A stretch of 49,190 nt of DNA from Rhabdonatronobacter sediminivivens (GCF_013415485.1 NZ_JACBXS010000028.1:1-49190), one strand, 5' to 3'. Counted from the first letter of the stretch, positions 7,908 through 16,877 are shown. The notes: generated by a model from the letters alone, not told the origin. Made by a program: numbers and translations.

Positions 7908-7945
7908 TGCATCATCAAGGTGCAGCACCTGTGGAGCCGTTGCAC

Positions 7946-8013
7946 AAGCGCCCCCGGGCCGCGCCCACCCACCCACCCTGCGCGTCCCGGGGGCGCTGAC
8001 CAGCGCGCAGGCG
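7946..8013 (+). repeat. intergenic repeat, family 2, copy A
   Basis: Contains GCGCCCCCGGGCCGCGCCC, ACCCACCCACCC, then GCGCG and CCCGGGGGCGCTG. A second copy with the same order is at 35721-35772. The outer parts GCGCCCCCGGG and CCCGGGGGCGC are inverted repeats, so the transcript can fold. It lies between the convergent glycosyltransferase and LysR genes, where it could serve as a terminator for both. Confidence 0.65.
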
Positions 8014-8027
8014 CGTTGGACGGGTGC

Positions 8028-8945
8028 TCAGGGTGTTCCTTCGGTCTGGATCGCACTGCGGCAGCGGGTGGCCACGAAATCGGAAAACAGCCGGATCTTG
8101 GGGTCGCGCAGGCGCCGGTGCGGGGTCAGCAGGCTGAGGCTGACGGGCAGGGGCGGTGTCGCCGTGGCCACTGGCACCAGCGCGCCGCTGCGCAGGTGGT
8201 CGGCGACCTCGAACATCGGTTTGAGGATGATCCCGCGCCCGTCCAGTGCCCAGCCGGTCAGCACATCGCCATCATCGGATTCGAACGGGCCGCTGATGCT
8301 GTAGCGTTTCACGCCCTCGGGCGTCTGCAGGTGCCACTGGAATTCCCGCGCGCCGGGAAAGCGCAGGTTCAGGCAGTCATGCCCTTCGGCCAGCAGGGCC
8401 TCGCCGTCCCGCGGGGTGCCGCGGCGGGCCAGATAGGCGGGCGCCGCGCAGAGCACCCGCGGGCAATCGGCAATCTGGCGGACCTTGAGCGCCGAATCCT
8501 CCAGCCGCCCCAGGTGAAAGGCCAGGTCCAGCCCCTCGCCGATGACATCGATGCCGCGGTCCGACAGCCGCAGGCGCACGTCGATATCGGGGTAGGCATC
8601 CTTGAAGGCCGGGACTGCGGGGGCGATCAGGCGCCGACCCAGCCCCAGCGGCGCGGCCACGAAGATGGTCCCGCGCGGGTTGCGGGTGGCATCGACCACG
8701 GCGGCCTCGGCGGCTTCGATTGCCTCAAGCACCTTGAGCGCGCCGTCATAGAAGATCCGCCCGCTCTCCGTAGCATGGAGCGACCGCGTGGTGCGGTTGA
8801 ACAGCCGCACGCCCAGGTGCTTTTCCAGCTCGGCAATGCGTGAGGAGGCCACCGCGGGCGAGGTGCGCTGATCGCGCGCCGCCGCCGACATGCTGCCCAA
8901 TTCATGCACACGCACGAACATGCGCAGATTATTCACATAGGACAT
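8028..8945 (-). CDS. LysR-family transcriptional regulator, probably of the purine locus
   Basis: 305 residues, standard LysR length. The winged HTH occupies about residues 1-60 (FVRVHELGSMSAAARDQ, VASSRIAELEKHLGVRLFNR, TTRSLHATESGR). The effector-binding domain follows from about 90 (GTIFVAAPLGLGRRLIAPAV). It is divergent from puuD with a 100-base gap, the classic arrangement for a LysR protein controlling its neighbour, so regulation of urate oxidation is the best guess. The group lacks the C-terminal extension of other LysR classes and resembles the large CrgA-like subgroup, whose members act on many pathways. The inducer is unknown. Confidence 0.88.
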   Translation of the reverse strand: MSYVNNLRMFVRVHELGSMSAAARDQRTSPAVASSRIAELEKHLGVRLFNRTTRSLHATESGRIFYDGALKVLEAIEAAEAAVVDATRNPRGTIFVAAPLGLGRRLIAPAVPAFKDAYPDIDVRLRLSDRGIDVIGEGLDLAFHLGRLEDSALKVRQIADCPRVLCAAPAYLARRGTPRDGEALLAEGHDCLNLRFPGAREFQWHLQTPEGVKRYSISGPFESDDGDVLTGWALDGRGIILKPMFEVADHLRSGALVPVATATPPLPVSLSLLTPHRRLRDPKIRLFSDFVATRCRSAIQTEGTP

Positions 8946-9045
8946 GGCATTTTCTGGCTGTGTTTGAAAGTGATCGGGGATTAATGGAATTATCAGAAAG
9001 ATGCGCCCCGGTATAGCCTGCGCGAAACCTCAGGGAGGAAAACCC
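8946..9045. promoter_or_regulatory. divergent promoter region between the LysR gene and puuD
   Basis: The 100-bp gap holds an AT-richer stretch (8950-9000) where both promoters and a LysR site would be expected. GGGAGG at 9033-9038 is a strong ribosome-binding site for puuD. No palindromic T-N11-A site can be assigned with confidence. Confidence 0.5.
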
Positions 9046-10278
9046 ATGTTCGAACTTGCCGTGCTGGGCGCCTGGTCCGAATTCGCGCTGCGCTGGCTGC
9101 ATGTCATCACCGCCATCGCCTGGATCGGCTCCAGCTTCTACTTCATTGCGCTGGACCTGGGCCTGCGCAAGTCTCCGGACCTGCCAAAGGGCGCCTATGG
9201 CGAGGAATGGCAGGTCCATGGCGGCGGCTTCTATCATATCCAGAAATATCTGGTGGCGCCCGACCGGCTGCCCGAGCATCTGATCTGGCACAAATGGCAA
9301 AGCTATTCGACCTGGTTGTCGGGCTTCGCCCTGATGGCGGTGGTCTATTACCTGGGCGCCGAATTCTACCTGATCGACCCCTCCCGCGCCGATCTTGCGG
9401 TCTGGCAGGCGGTGGCGCTGTCGATGGCCTCGCTGGCGGTGGGCTGGGTGATCTACGACCGGCTGTGCAAGTCCCGTTTCGGCGAGGATAACACCCGTCT
9501 GATGATCCTGCTCTTCGTGCTGCTGGTGCTCATGGCCTGGGGCTATACGCAGGTGTTCACGGGGCGCGCGGCGCTGCTGCATCTGGGCGCCTTTACCGCC
9601 ACGATCATGAGCGCCAATGTCTTTTTCATCATCATCCCCAACCAGAAGATCGTCGTCGCCGACCTGCGCGCCGGCCGCACCCCGGACCCGAAATACGGGG
9701 TGATCGCCAAGCAGCGCTCCACGCACAACAACTACCTGACCCTGCCGGTGATCTTCCTGATGCTCTCGCATCACTACCCGCTGGCCTTCGCGTCCGATTA
9801 CAACTGGCTGATCGCGGGGCTGGTGTTCCTGATGGGGGTGACCATCCGCCATTTCTTCAACACCATGCACGCCGGCGGCGGCTATGTCTGGTGGACATGG
9901 GCGGCCACGGTGCTGCTGTTTCTGGGCGCGGTCTGGCTGTCGGTGCTGGGCGATCCGGCGCGCGAGGCGCGCGACGACCTTGCCGCCCTGTCCCCCGATC
10001 AGGCCCGTTTCGCCGATGATCCCGCATTCGAGGATGTCTACTGGGCCGTCGTTGGCCATTGCTCCATGTGCCACGCCGATGACCCCGTCTGGCCCGGGCT
10101 GCACTGGGCCCCGAAGGGTATCGTGCTGGAGACCGAGGCCCAGATCGCCCGCGCCGCCCGCACCATCTATCTGCAATCCGGCCGCAGCCACGCCATGCCC
10201 CCCCCGGCCACGGTGATGATGGACACCGAAAACCGGCAACTCATTTCTGAATGGTACCGCCGCGCGCGCGCCTCCTGA
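9046..10278 (+). CDS. puuD: membrane-bound urate oxidase with cytochrome c domain
   Basis: 410 residues from ATG 9046, selected for the GGGAGG eight bases upstream; an upstream in-frame ATG at 9001 lacks one. The N-terminal ~300 residues form the integral-membrane DUF989 urate-oxidising domain (LRWLHVITAIAWIGSSFYF, with further hydrophobic helices and conserved HNNYLTLPVIFLMLSHHYP). The C-terminal ~90 residues are a c-type cytochrome domain with CSMCH haem motif and AMPPP methionine-ligand loop. It oxidises urate to 5-hydroxyisourate, passing electrons to the respiratory chain rather than making hydrogen peroxide. It is the entry step for UraH and UraD encoded nearby. Confidence 0.95.
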   Translation: MFELAVLGAWSEFALRWLHVITAIAWIGSSFYFIALDLGLRKSPDLPKGAYGEEWQVHGGGFYHIQKYLVAPDRLPEHLIWHKWQSYSTWLSGFALMAVVYYLGAEFYLIDPSRADLAVWQAVALSMASLAVGWVIYDRLCKSRFGEDNTRLMILLFVLLVLMAWGYTQVFTGRAALLHLGAFTATIMSANVFFIIIPNQKIVVADLRAGRTPDPKYGVIAKQRSTHNNYLTLPVIFLMLSHHYPLAFASDYNWLIAGLVFLMGVTIRHFFNTMHAGGGYVWWTWAATVLLFLGAVWLSVLGDPAREARDDLAALSPDQARFADDPAFEDVYWAVVGHCSMCHADDPVWPGLHWAPKGIVLETEAQIARAARTIYLQSGRSHAMPPPATVMMDTENRQLISEWYRRARAS

Positions 10279-10279
10279 T

Positions 10280-10345
10280 CATTTTCTTGCTTCAAATACT
10301 CCGGGGGAGTCGCCCGCAAGGGCGACGGGGGCAGCGCCCCCGGCC
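10280..10345 (-). repeat. palindromic intergenic repeat, family 1, copy B (inverted)
   Basis: Read on the minus strand: GGGGGCGCTGCCCCC, then the small hairpin GTCGCCCTTGCGGGCGAC, then CCCCCGGAGTATTTGAAGC and AAGAAAATGA. It immediately follows the puuD stop codon and precedes the terminator of the pckA/puuD convergent pair. The order and spacing match copies at 3797, 23812 and 31214. Confidence 0.8.
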
Positions 10346-10360
10346 ACGCATGAACCAGAA

Positions 10361-10390
10361 AGCCCCGCCGGTCTTCCGGCGGGGCTTTTC
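10361..10390. terminator. bidirectional rho-independent terminator between puuD and pckA
   Basis: AGCCCCGCCG (10361-10370) and CGGCGGGGCT (10377-10386) form a perfect 10-bp stem with a 6-base loop. TTTTC follows on the plus strand, and AAA flanks it on the other side, so it can stop transcripts from puuD and from pckA. Confidence 0.85.
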
Positions 10391-10418
10391 CGTTCTCTCA
10401 AAGCTCGGCGGCGCAGGG

Positions 10419-12017
10419 TCAGCCCAGAGCGGCCTGCTTCACCTCATCGTCGATATAGGGCACGTATTGCGCGAAATTCTCGGCGAACATGCCCACCAGC
10501 TTGCGCGCCTGCGCGTCATAGGCATTGCCGTCGGCCCAGGTCTGACGCGGGTCCAGCAGCGCATCGTCAACGCCCGGCACCGAAACCGGCACCTCAAAGC
10601 CGAAATTCGGATCCTTGCGGAACTCCACATTGCTCAGCCACCCGTTCAAGGCCGCCGACAGGAGCGCGCGCGTGGCCTTGATCGGCATGCGCTGGCCCGT
10701 GCCATAGGCGCCGCCGGTCCAGCCGGTGTTCACCAGCCAGCAGTCCGAACCATGCTGCGCGATCTTGGCCTGCAGCAGCTTGCCGTAAACCTCGGGGCGG
10801 CGGGCCATGAAGGGGGCGCCGAAACAGGTGCTGAAGGTGGGCTGCGGCTCCAGGATGCCGCGCTCGGTCCCGGCGGCCTTGGCGGTGAAGCCCGACAGGA
10901 AGTGATACATGGCCTGCGCCGGATTCAGCCGCGCGATCGGGGGCAGCACGCCAAAGGCATCGCAGGTCAGCATGACGATGTTCTTCGGCACGCCCGCGAC
11001 CGAGGTGGTCGATGCATTCGGGATCGCCTCCAGCGGATAGGCCACGCGGGCGTTGACCGTCAGGCTGCCATCGTCGAAATCCATCTCCAGCGTGTCCGGA
11101 TCGAAAACCACGTTCTCCAGCACGCTGCCGAAGCGGGTGGTTGTGGCGTAGATCTCGGGCTCGGCCTCGCGGCTCAGATTGATGGTCTTGGCGTAGCAGC
11201 CGCCTTCGAAGTTGAAGATGCCATCATCCGACCAGCCATGCTCGTCATCGCCGATCAGCGTGCGCTCAGGGTCGGCCGAAAGCGTGGTCTTGCCGGTCCC
11301 CGACAGCCCGAAGAAGATCGCCGCCTCGGACGGGTCGCCCGTGGCATGGTTGGCCGAGCAATGCATCGGCATCACGCCCTTGGCGGGCAGCAGGTAGTTC
11401 AGGATCGAGAACACGGATTTCTTGTTCTCGCCGCCGTATTCGCTGGCGCCGATCAGCACCAGCTTGCGCTCGAAATTGATGGCGATGACGGTTTCCGAAC
11501 GGCAGCCGTGGCGGGCGGGGTCGGCCTTGAACGTGGGGCAGTTGATGATGGTGAATTCCGGGTCGAACGTGGCCAGTTCAGAGGCCTCGGGGCGGCGCAG
11601 CATGTGGCGGATGAACAGCCCGTGCCAGGCCAGTTCCGTCACCAGCCGCACATCCAGCCGATAGGCCGGATCGGCACCGGCATAGAGGTCCTGCACGAAA
11701 TACTCGCGCCCCTGCATATGGGCCAGCATGTCCTGATACAGGCGCTCGAAGGCCTCGGGGTCCATGGGGGGGTTGTTTTCCCACCAGATGCTGTCTTCGA
11801 CATCGGGGGTGCGCACGACGAACTTGTCCTTGGGCGAGCGGCCGGTATGCACGCCGGTGGTCACCATGATGGTGCCGCCATGACCCAGCGTCCCTTCGCC
11901 GCGCCGCACCGAGGCCTGCACCAGCGCGGGCTCCAGAAGGTTGTAATGGGCGGCGGCCAGGCCCGTGATGCCCTGGTCCTCAAGTCGTTTGCGTGGGTTC
12001 ACCCGCTCCATGCTCAT
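10419..12017 (-). CDS. pckA: phosphoenolpyruvate carboxykinase (ATP)
   Basis: 532 residues; converts oxaloacetate to phosphoenolpyruvate in gluconeogenesis. The kinase-1 P-loop ([13 protein letters not shown]) and metal site ([24 protein letters not shown]) are intact. The substrate region ([16 protein letters not shown]) and the C-terminal adenine-binding section ([18 protein letters not shown]) are also complete. ATG 12017 is preceded by AAGGAG nine bases upstream; a 10-residue extension to 12047 has no such support. It is divergent from the ChvI/ChvG system, an arrangement conserved in alphaproteobacteria, and the intergenic region carries direct repeats that may be its operator. It allows growth on organic acids. 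Confidence 0.97.
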   Translation of the reverse strand: MSMERVNPRKRLEDQGITGLAAAHYNLLEPALVQASVRRGEGTLGHGGTIMVTTGVHTGRSPKDKFVVRTPDVEDSIWWENNPPMDPEAFERLYQDMLAHMQGREYFVQDLYAGADPAYRLDVRLVTELAWHGLFIRHMLRRPEASELATFDPEFTIINCPTFKADPARHGCRSETVIAINFERKLVLIGASEYGGENKKSVFSILNYLLPAKGVMPMHCSANHATGDPSEAAIFFGLSGTGKTTLSADPERTLIGDDEHGWSDDGIFNFEGGCYAKTINLSREAEPEIYATTTRFGSVLENVVFDPDTLEMDFDDGSLTVNARVAYPLEAIPNASTTSVAGVPKNIVMLTCDAFGVLPPIARLNPAQAMYHFLSGFTAKAAGTERGILEPQPTFSTCFGAPFMARRPEVYGKLLQAKIAQHGSDCWLVNTGWTGGAYGTGQRMPIKATRALLSAALNGWLSNVEFRKDPNFGFEVPVSVPGVDDALLDPRQTWADGNAYDAQARKLVGMFAENFAQYVPYIDDEVKQAALG

Positions 12018-12376
12018 CTTTGTCTGCTCCTTGTCGCCGCGCACCATGCGGGCTGTTGCCGATCAGGATGAACGGCCCCTCCCACGGCGCCGCCCGGTCC
12101 GGTGTTCATGCAATCCCGGTGGCGTCCTCTTACCATGCTGCGCGAACAAGGGAACAGGGTGGTATGCCACAGTTAGCGCAACCATCCGGTTGTTAGCGCA
12201 ATTTCAATCTTTGATCGGTTTCATGCCTGTTGCCGATTGGCATGGCGCGGCGGTGAAACAGGCTCGGATCTGGGGCAGCATGCAGTATTTTGTTGATTCT
12301 GGGGGCGGATTTCGTCAGAATCTGGCAAAATAATGGCGTAACGCCAATGACCGAGCAGTAATTTAAGGACAGGCCA
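12018..12376. promoter_or_regulatory. divergent pckA-chvI control region with two GTTAGCGCAA repeats
   Basis: A 359-bp gap without a gene. GTTAGCGCAA occurs at 12172-12181 and again at 12192-12201, starting exactly 20 bp apart, i.e. on the same face of the helix. The half-palindromic core around GCGC resembles LacI-type operators; pckA of Sinorhizobium is controlled by the LacI-type PckR, which makes such a factor a candidate here (inference). The section 12280-12370 is AT-richer and should hold the chvI promoter. Confidence 0.55.
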
Positions 12377-13078
12377 ATGTCAAAAATCGCCCTTGTGGAC
12401 GACGACAGGAACATCCTGACGTCGGTTTCGATCTGCCTTGAAGCCGAAGGGTTCGAGGTTGAGACCTATAATGACGGGCAATCCGCGCTCGATGCCTTCA
12501 ACCGCAAGATGCCGGATATGGCGGTGCTGGACATGAAGATGCCGCGCATGGACGGGATGGAGCTGTTGCAGCGTCTGCGCCAGAAGACGCAGATGCCGGT
12601 GATCTTCCTGACCTCCAAGGATGATGAAATCGACGAGGTTCTGGGGCTGCGCATGGGCGCCGATGACTATGTGAAGAAGCCCTTTTCCCAGCGGCTTCTG
12701 GTCGAACGCATCCGCGCCCTGCTGCGTCGGCAGGACGTGTTGCGCAACGGTGAGGAAACCGTGACCGAGGAAACCAAGGTCATGGTGCGCGGCAGCCTGG
12801 AGATGGACCCGCTGCGCCATTCCGTGACCTGGAAGGGCAAGGACGTCACGCTGACCGTGACCGAATTCCTGCTGCTGCAGGCTCTGGCCCAGCGCCCCGG
12901 TTTCGTGAAAAGCCGCGACCAGTTGATGGACGTGGCCTATGATGACCAGGTCTATGTCGATGACCGCACCATTGACAGTCATATCAAGCGGTTGCGCAAG
13001 AAGATGCGCGCCGTGGACGAGGAATTCTCCTCGATCGAAACCCTCTATGGCATCGGCTACAAGTATAACGAAGCCTGA
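12377..13078 (+). CDS. chvI: response regulator ChvI (OmpR family)
   Basis: 233 residues. The receiver domain shows acidic residues at 8-10 (LVDDD), the phospho-accepting Asp52 ([12 protein letters not shown]), Ser/Thr in FLTSKDD and Lys101 (YVKKPF). The winged-helix DNA-binding domain covers about 135-230 ([46 protein letters not shown]). It partners with the kinase encoded next. In alphaproteobacteria ChvG/ChvI controls envelope, exopolysaccharide and carbon-metabolism genes in response to acid or cell-wall stress. It heads a run of six co-directional genes and is divergent from pckA, the family's conserved order. Confidence 0.95.
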   Translation: MSKIALVDDDRNILTSVSICLEAEGFEVETYNDGQSALDAFNRKMPDMAVLDMKMPRMDGMELLQRLRQKTQMPVIFLTSKDDEIDEVLGLRMGADDYVKKPFSQRLLVERIRALLRRQDVLRNGEETVTEETKVMVRGSLEMDPLRHSVTWKGKDVTLTVTEFLLLQALAQRPGFVKSRDQLMDVAYDDQVYVDDRTIDSHIKRLRKKMRAVDEEFSSIETLYGIGYKYNEA

Positions 13079-13122
13079 CGCTTGGGGACCGGCAGAACGC
13101 AGGCAAGGGGTTGGGCAGGCAG

Positions 13123-14787
13123 ATGAGTGTCGCACGAACAGATGTGGTTCTGGGCGAGGACTGGGTCCGCCCGGATGACGCCGTCGAATCCGAGGTGCAA
13201 CAGCGCCGCGCCCGCCGGGGCGTGTTCAGCATCTACCGCTCGCCGCTGGCGCGCAAGATCGTGCTGTTCAACCTGGTGGCGCTGATCCTGCTGGTGGCGG
13301 GGATCCTGTTCACCAACCCGTTCCGTGACAATCTGCTGTTGCAGCATGAACGCACCCTGATCACCAAGGCCGAAATGGTGGCCGATGTGATCTCCGGGGC
13401 GGGCGGGATGGACGCTGCCGGCCCCGCGCTGGTCAGCGCCCTGACCCTGGACCCCGAGACCGAGCTGATCCTGTTCACCCCGGAGGCCGAGGTAGCCGAG
13501 CGCAAGAGCGGCGCGCGGCGCTTTTCCTCGCCCCCGCCGGAAGACGGCTATGCCGAACGCTCCACCGTCATCAGCAATTTCCTGTCCTCGGTCTGGTCAG
13601 GGCTGACGCTGGTCACCGGCTCGCATCTGTTGAACGAGGATGCCCCCGACCTGGAAACCGCGCGGGCTGAGGTGCTGCAGCGCGCCGCGGCGGGCATGTC
13701 GGACAGCCATGTGCTGCGCAACGCTTCGGGCGGTGGCATGTGGATCATCGTCGCCGCCCCGGTGCTGCAGGACGGGGCGCTGGCGGGCACGGTGATGCTG
13801 CAGACCGATGCCTCGGCCATTGACCAGTCCATGCGCCATGAACGCGAACAGGTGCTGCAGATGTTCCTGATCGCGCTGCTGGTGTCGATCGGGCTGAGTT
13901 TCGCGTTGGCCTCGACCATCGCCAACCCGCTGGCCGATCTGGCCATGGCCGCCGAACTGGGCCGCAACCGCGATGCGCGCAAGGTCAACCCCGGCCGCGT
14001 GCGGATCCCGGATCTGACGGGCCGCCCGGATGAGATCGGGCGCCTGTCCAAGGCCATGCGGGGCATGGTCTCGGCGCTTTATGACCGGATCGAGGTCAAC
14101 GAACAATTCGCCGCCGATGTCTCGCATGAGATCAAGAACCCGCTGGCCTCGCTGCGGTCCGCCGTTGGCACCCTGCGCATGGCCAAGCGCGAAGATCAGG
14201 TTCAGCGCCTGCTGGATGTGGTCGAACATGATGTGCGCCGGATCGACCGGCTGATCTCGGACACCTCCAACGCCTCGCGGCTGGACAGCGAGTTGGTGAA
14301 GGAAGAGGAAGAGGAGTTCGACCTCTGCCGGACCCTGGGCAATCTGAGCGAGCATCTCTCGCGCGAGGCGGCGTCCAAGGGGGTGGAATTCATCAGGGCG
14401 CTGCCGGAGGAGCCGATCATCATCACCGGGCTGGAGGCGCGGCTGGCGCAGGTGTTCGTCAACCTGATCACCAACGCCATCTCCTTTTGCGAGCCGGGCG
14501 ACGCGGTGCGCATCTGGGCGCGCAAGCGTGATGACCGCGTGCTGGTGGTGGTCGAGGATACCGGCCCCGGCATCCCCGAACAGGCCCTGACCCGCATCTT
14601 CAAGCGATTCTATTCCGAACGCCCCGAAAAGCAGTTCGGCAACCATTCCGGCCTGGGCCTGGCGATTTCCAAGCAGATCGTCGAGGCGCATAACGGCGTC
14701 ATCTGGGCCGAAAACATCCGTGCCCCGGGCGAAAGCCTCGAAACCCCGCCGCTGGGTGCGCGATTCGTCGTCGGGCTTCCGATGTGA
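13123..14787 (+). CDS. chvG: sensor histidine kinase ChvG
   Basis: 554 residues from ATG 13123; a TTG at 13111 is the only earlier option. TM1 lies near residues 43-65 (IVLFNLVALILLVAGILF), a ~190-residue periplasmic sensor follows, then TM2 (MFLIALLVSIGLSFALAST) and a HAMP linker. The phosphorylated His335 is in FAADVSHEIKNPLASL. The ATPase domain has N, G1 and G2 boxes (NLITNAISF, VEDTGPGIPE, HSGLGLAISKQIVEAH). It phosphorylates ChvI, whose gene ends 44 bases earlier. Its stop codon overlaps the GTG start of hprK by 4 nt, tying envelope sensing to the PTS regulators in one transcript. Confidence 0.95.
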   Translation: MSVARTDVVLGEDWVRPDDAVESEVQQRRARRGVFSIYRSPLARKIVLFNLVALILLVAGILFTNPFRDNLLLQHERTLITKAEMVADVISGAGGMDAAGPALVSALTLDPETELILFTPEAEVAERKSGARRFSSPPPEDGYAERSTVISNFLSSVWSGLTLVTGSHLLNEDAPDLETARAEVLQRAAAGMSDSHVLRNASGGGMWIIVAAPVLQDGALAGTVMLQTDASAIDQSMRHEREQVLQMFLIALLVSIGLSFALASTIANPLADLAMAAELGRNRDARKVNPGRVRIPDLTGRPDEIGRLSKAMRGMVSALYDRIEVNEQFAADVSHEIKNPLASLRSAVGTLRMAKREDQVQRLLDVVEHDVRRIDRLISDTSNASRLDSELVKEEEEEFDLCRTLGNLSEHLSREAASKGVEFIRALPEEPIIITGLEARLAQVFVNLITNAISFCEPGDAVRIWARKRDDRVLVVVEDTGPGIPEQALTRIFKRFYSERPEKQFGNHSGLGLAISKQIVEAHNGVIWAENIRAPGESLETPPLGARFVVGLPM

Positions 14788-15257
14788 ACGATGCTGCCGC
14801 AGCGCCTGCGCAGACCGAACACGCCAGCGCGGTGGCGCTGGAGATCGGCGGGGCGTGGCGGGGGGCACTGATCCTGGGCCCGGCGGGAAGCGGCAAATCC
14901 GCGCTGGCGTTGGAGCTGATGGCCATTGGGGCGCGGCTGGTGGCCGATGACCGGGTGCGGCTGGCCCGGCAGGGGCGCGCGGTGCTGGCCATGGCGCCAC
15001 CGTCGATTGCCGGACTGATCGAGGCGCGCGGCATTGGCCTGTTGCAGGCAGAGCCCGTGGCCCACGCGCCGGTGGAACTGGTGGTTGATCTGGGGCAGAT
15101 TGAAGCGCATAGATTGCCGCCTGCACGGCGAATTGATCTGCTGGGCGTGTCGATTCCGCTTGTGCACAAGGTCGAAAACGCTTGCTTTGCCGCCGCAATG
15201 CTTCAGCTATTGAAAGGCGCGATACGATATCCGGAAACCCCGATACCTGTGAGATGA
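14784..15257 (+). CDS. hprK: HPr kinase/phosphorylase, short alphaproteobacterial form
   Basis: 157 residues, much shorter than the ~310-residue Gram-positive enzyme because the N-terminal domain is absent, as is normal in alphaproteobacteria. The P-loop GPAGSGKSALALEL and the HprK signature IEARGIGLLQ are present. It is expected to phosphorylate and dephosphorylate Ser46 of the HPr encoded at 16584. Start is GTG overlapping the chvG stop (GTGA), and the stop overlaps the ATG of rapZ (ATGA). Both junctions imply translational coupling. Confidence 0.94.
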   Translation: MNDAAAAPAQTEHASAVALEIGGAWRGALILGPAGSGKSALALELMAIGARLVADDRVRLARQGRAVLAMAPPSIAGLIEARGIGLLQAEPVAHAPVELVVDLGQIEAHRLPPARRIDLLGVSIPLVHKVENACFAAAMLQLLKGAIRYPETPIPVR

Positions 15258-16138
15258 GAGACAACGACACGGAAATGATCGTCTTTGTGACCGGCCCGGC
15301 AGGGGCCGGGCGGGGAACGGCGCTCAACGCGCTGGAGGATGCAGGGTTCGAGGTGATCGACAACCTGCCCCTGGCGCTGGTGCCGCAGGTTGCCGAAGGG
15401 CGCGCGCCGGGCCGCCCGCTGGCGCTGGGGATCGACCCGCGCAGCCGCGACTTCGCCCCCGACAACTTCTTGCAGGTGCTGGAGGATCTGCGCGCGCGCG
15501 ACCGCAACCGCGTTGACCTGGTGTTTCTGGATTGCGCGGTGCAGACGCTGCTGCGGCGGTTTTCGGAAACCCGGCGGCGCCACCCGCTGAGCGCGGGCGC
15601 AGCGCCATCGGACGGGATTGCGCTGGAGATCCTGTTGCTGGAACCCATGCGGCTGCGCGCGGATTACCTGATCGACACTTCGGAGATGAGCCCCCATGAC
15701 CTGCGCGCCGAGATGACGCGCTGGTTCGGATCGGACGCTTCGGCGCAGTTGACCGTCAGCCTGCAGTCGTTTTCCTACAAGCGCGGTCTGCCGCATGAGG
15801 CGGATCTGGTCTTTGACTGCCGGTTCCTGCGCAATCCGCACTGGGAACCCGCGCTGCGCCCGCGCGACGGGCGTGACCCCGAAGTGGCCGCCCATGTGGC
15901 CGGGGACGCGCGCTTCGCGCCCTTTCTGGAGCGGGTGATGGCCATGCTGGACCTGGTGCTTCCCGCCAACGCCGAGGAAGGCAAGACCACGGTGAATATC
16001 GCCATTGGCTGTACCGGAGGGCGCCATCGGTCGGTGATGTTGGTGGAAAAACTGGCCCCGGCTCTTGTGGATCAGGGGTGGCAGGTGTCTAAACGGCATC
16101 GGGAATTGACAAGGATTGCGGCTCAGCCGTCGGTGTAG
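15254..16138 (+). CDS. rapZ: RapZ family nucleotide-binding protein
   Basis: 294 residues from ATG 15254, four bases inside hprK; a second ATG at 15275 would give MIVFVTGPAGAG. The P-loop is GPAGAGRGT, with Arg instead of the usual Lys, a variation common in this clade. The C-terminal RapZ domain has FGYKRGLP-like text (SFSYKRGLPHEADLVFDCRFLRNPHW) and the conserved TVNIAIGCTGGRHRSVMLVEKLA. In enterobacteria RapZ is an RNA-binding adaptor for GlmZ/GlcN6P control; in alphaproteobacteria its role is less clear but the hprK-rapZ-pts linkage is constant. Confidence 0.94.
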   Translation: MRDNDTEMIVFVTGPAGAGRGTALNALEDAGFEVIDNLPLALVPQVAEGRAPGRPLALGIDPRSRDFAPDNFLQVLEDLRARDRNRVDLVFLDCAVQTLLRRFSETRRRHPLSAGAAPSDGIALEILLLEPMRLRADYLIDTSEMSPHDLRAEMTRWFGSDASAQLTVSLQSFSYKRGLPHEADLVFDCRFLRNPHWEPALRPRDGRDPEVAAHVAGDARFAPFLERVMAMLDLVLPANAEEGKTTVNIAIGCTGGRHRSVMLVEKLAPALVDQGWQVSKRHRELTRIAAQPSV

Positions 16139-16139
16139 G

Positions 16140-16556
16140 ATGAACGGACAACCGGGGGTCATCGGAATTGTGCTGGTCGCCCATGGTGGCCTGGCGCGCG
16201 AATATCTCGCCGCCGTGGAACATGTGCTGGGCAAGCAACCGGGGATGCGCGCCATCTCCATCGAATATGACCATGACCGCGCTGTGAAACAGGCCGAAAT
16301 CACCGCCGCCGCCGATGCGGTGGATACGGGCCATGGTGTGGTGGTGGTGACCGACATGTTCGGCGGCTCGCCCTCCAACCTGTCGCTGCCCGCCTGTTCC
16401 GCGCCCAATCGCCGGATCCTCTACGGGGCGAACCTGCCGATGCTGATCAAGTTGACGAAAAGCCGCCACCTGCCGGTGGCCGAGGCAGCCTCGCGCGCGC
16501 TGGATGCGGGGCGGCGGTATATCAATACCATTGAGTATGGCGGCAGCGGGCTCTGA
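16140..16556 (+). CDS. PTS EIIA component, mannose/fructose (EIIA-Man) type
   Basis: 138 residues from ATG 16140, two bases after the rapZ stop codon. The N-terminal IVLVAHGGLAREYL carries the phosphorylatable His15, followed by VVVVTDMFGGSPSNLS and YGANLPMLIKL, all standard for EIIA-Man. It accepts phosphate from HPr (next gene). There is no EIIB, EIIC or EIID here, so it most likely regulates rather than transports, as in other alphaproteobacterial nitrogen-type PTS branches. Confidence 0.93.
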   Translation: MNGQPGVIGIVLVAHGGLAREYLAAVEHVLGKQPGMRAISIEYDHDRAVKQAEITAAADAVDTGHGVVVVTDMFGGSPSNLSLPACSAPNRRILYGANLPMLIKLTKSRHLPVAEAASRALDAGRRYINTIEYGGSGL

Positions 16557-16583
16557 GGCACCGCGCCGGCCAAGGGGGGCAGG

Positions 16584-16853
16584 ATGATTGAGAAGACCTT
16601 GCAGATATTGAATGAAAAGGGATTGCATGCGCGGGCCTCGGCCAAGCTGGTCGAGGTGGTGGAGCGCTTCGACGCCGAAGCCGAGGTCGAAAAGGACGGG
16701 ATGAGCGTTTCGGGCGATTCGATCATGGGGTTGCTGATGCTGGCAGCCTCACGCGGGACCGAGATCACCGTGCGCACCACCGGCCCGGACGCCCAGCCCC
16801 TGGCCGAAGCGCTGGAGGAGCTGGTGGCCACCCGCTTTGGCGAGGACATGTAG
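16584..16853 (+). CDS. ptsH: phosphocarrier protein HPr
   Basis: 89 residues, full length for HPr. His15 lies in KGLHARASAKLV, the site phosphorylated by enzyme I, and Ser46 in SVSGDSIMGLLML, the site expected to be used by HprK. It ends the six-gene series begun by chvI and relays phosphate to the EIIA protein encoded 27 bases upstream. Enzyme I is not in this window. Confidence 0.95.
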   Translation: MIEKTLQILNEKGLHARASAKLVEVVERFDAEAEVEKDGMSVSGDSIMGLLMLAASRGTEITVRTTGPDAQPLAEALEELVATRFGEDM

Positions 16854-16877
16854 CGCTGAGGAAGCGCCGCCCCCGGA

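Noticed and set aside
13597..15648. A 683-codon minus-strand frame over chvG/hprK/rapZ
   Set aside because: It is a shadow of three well-supported genes and shows no domain.
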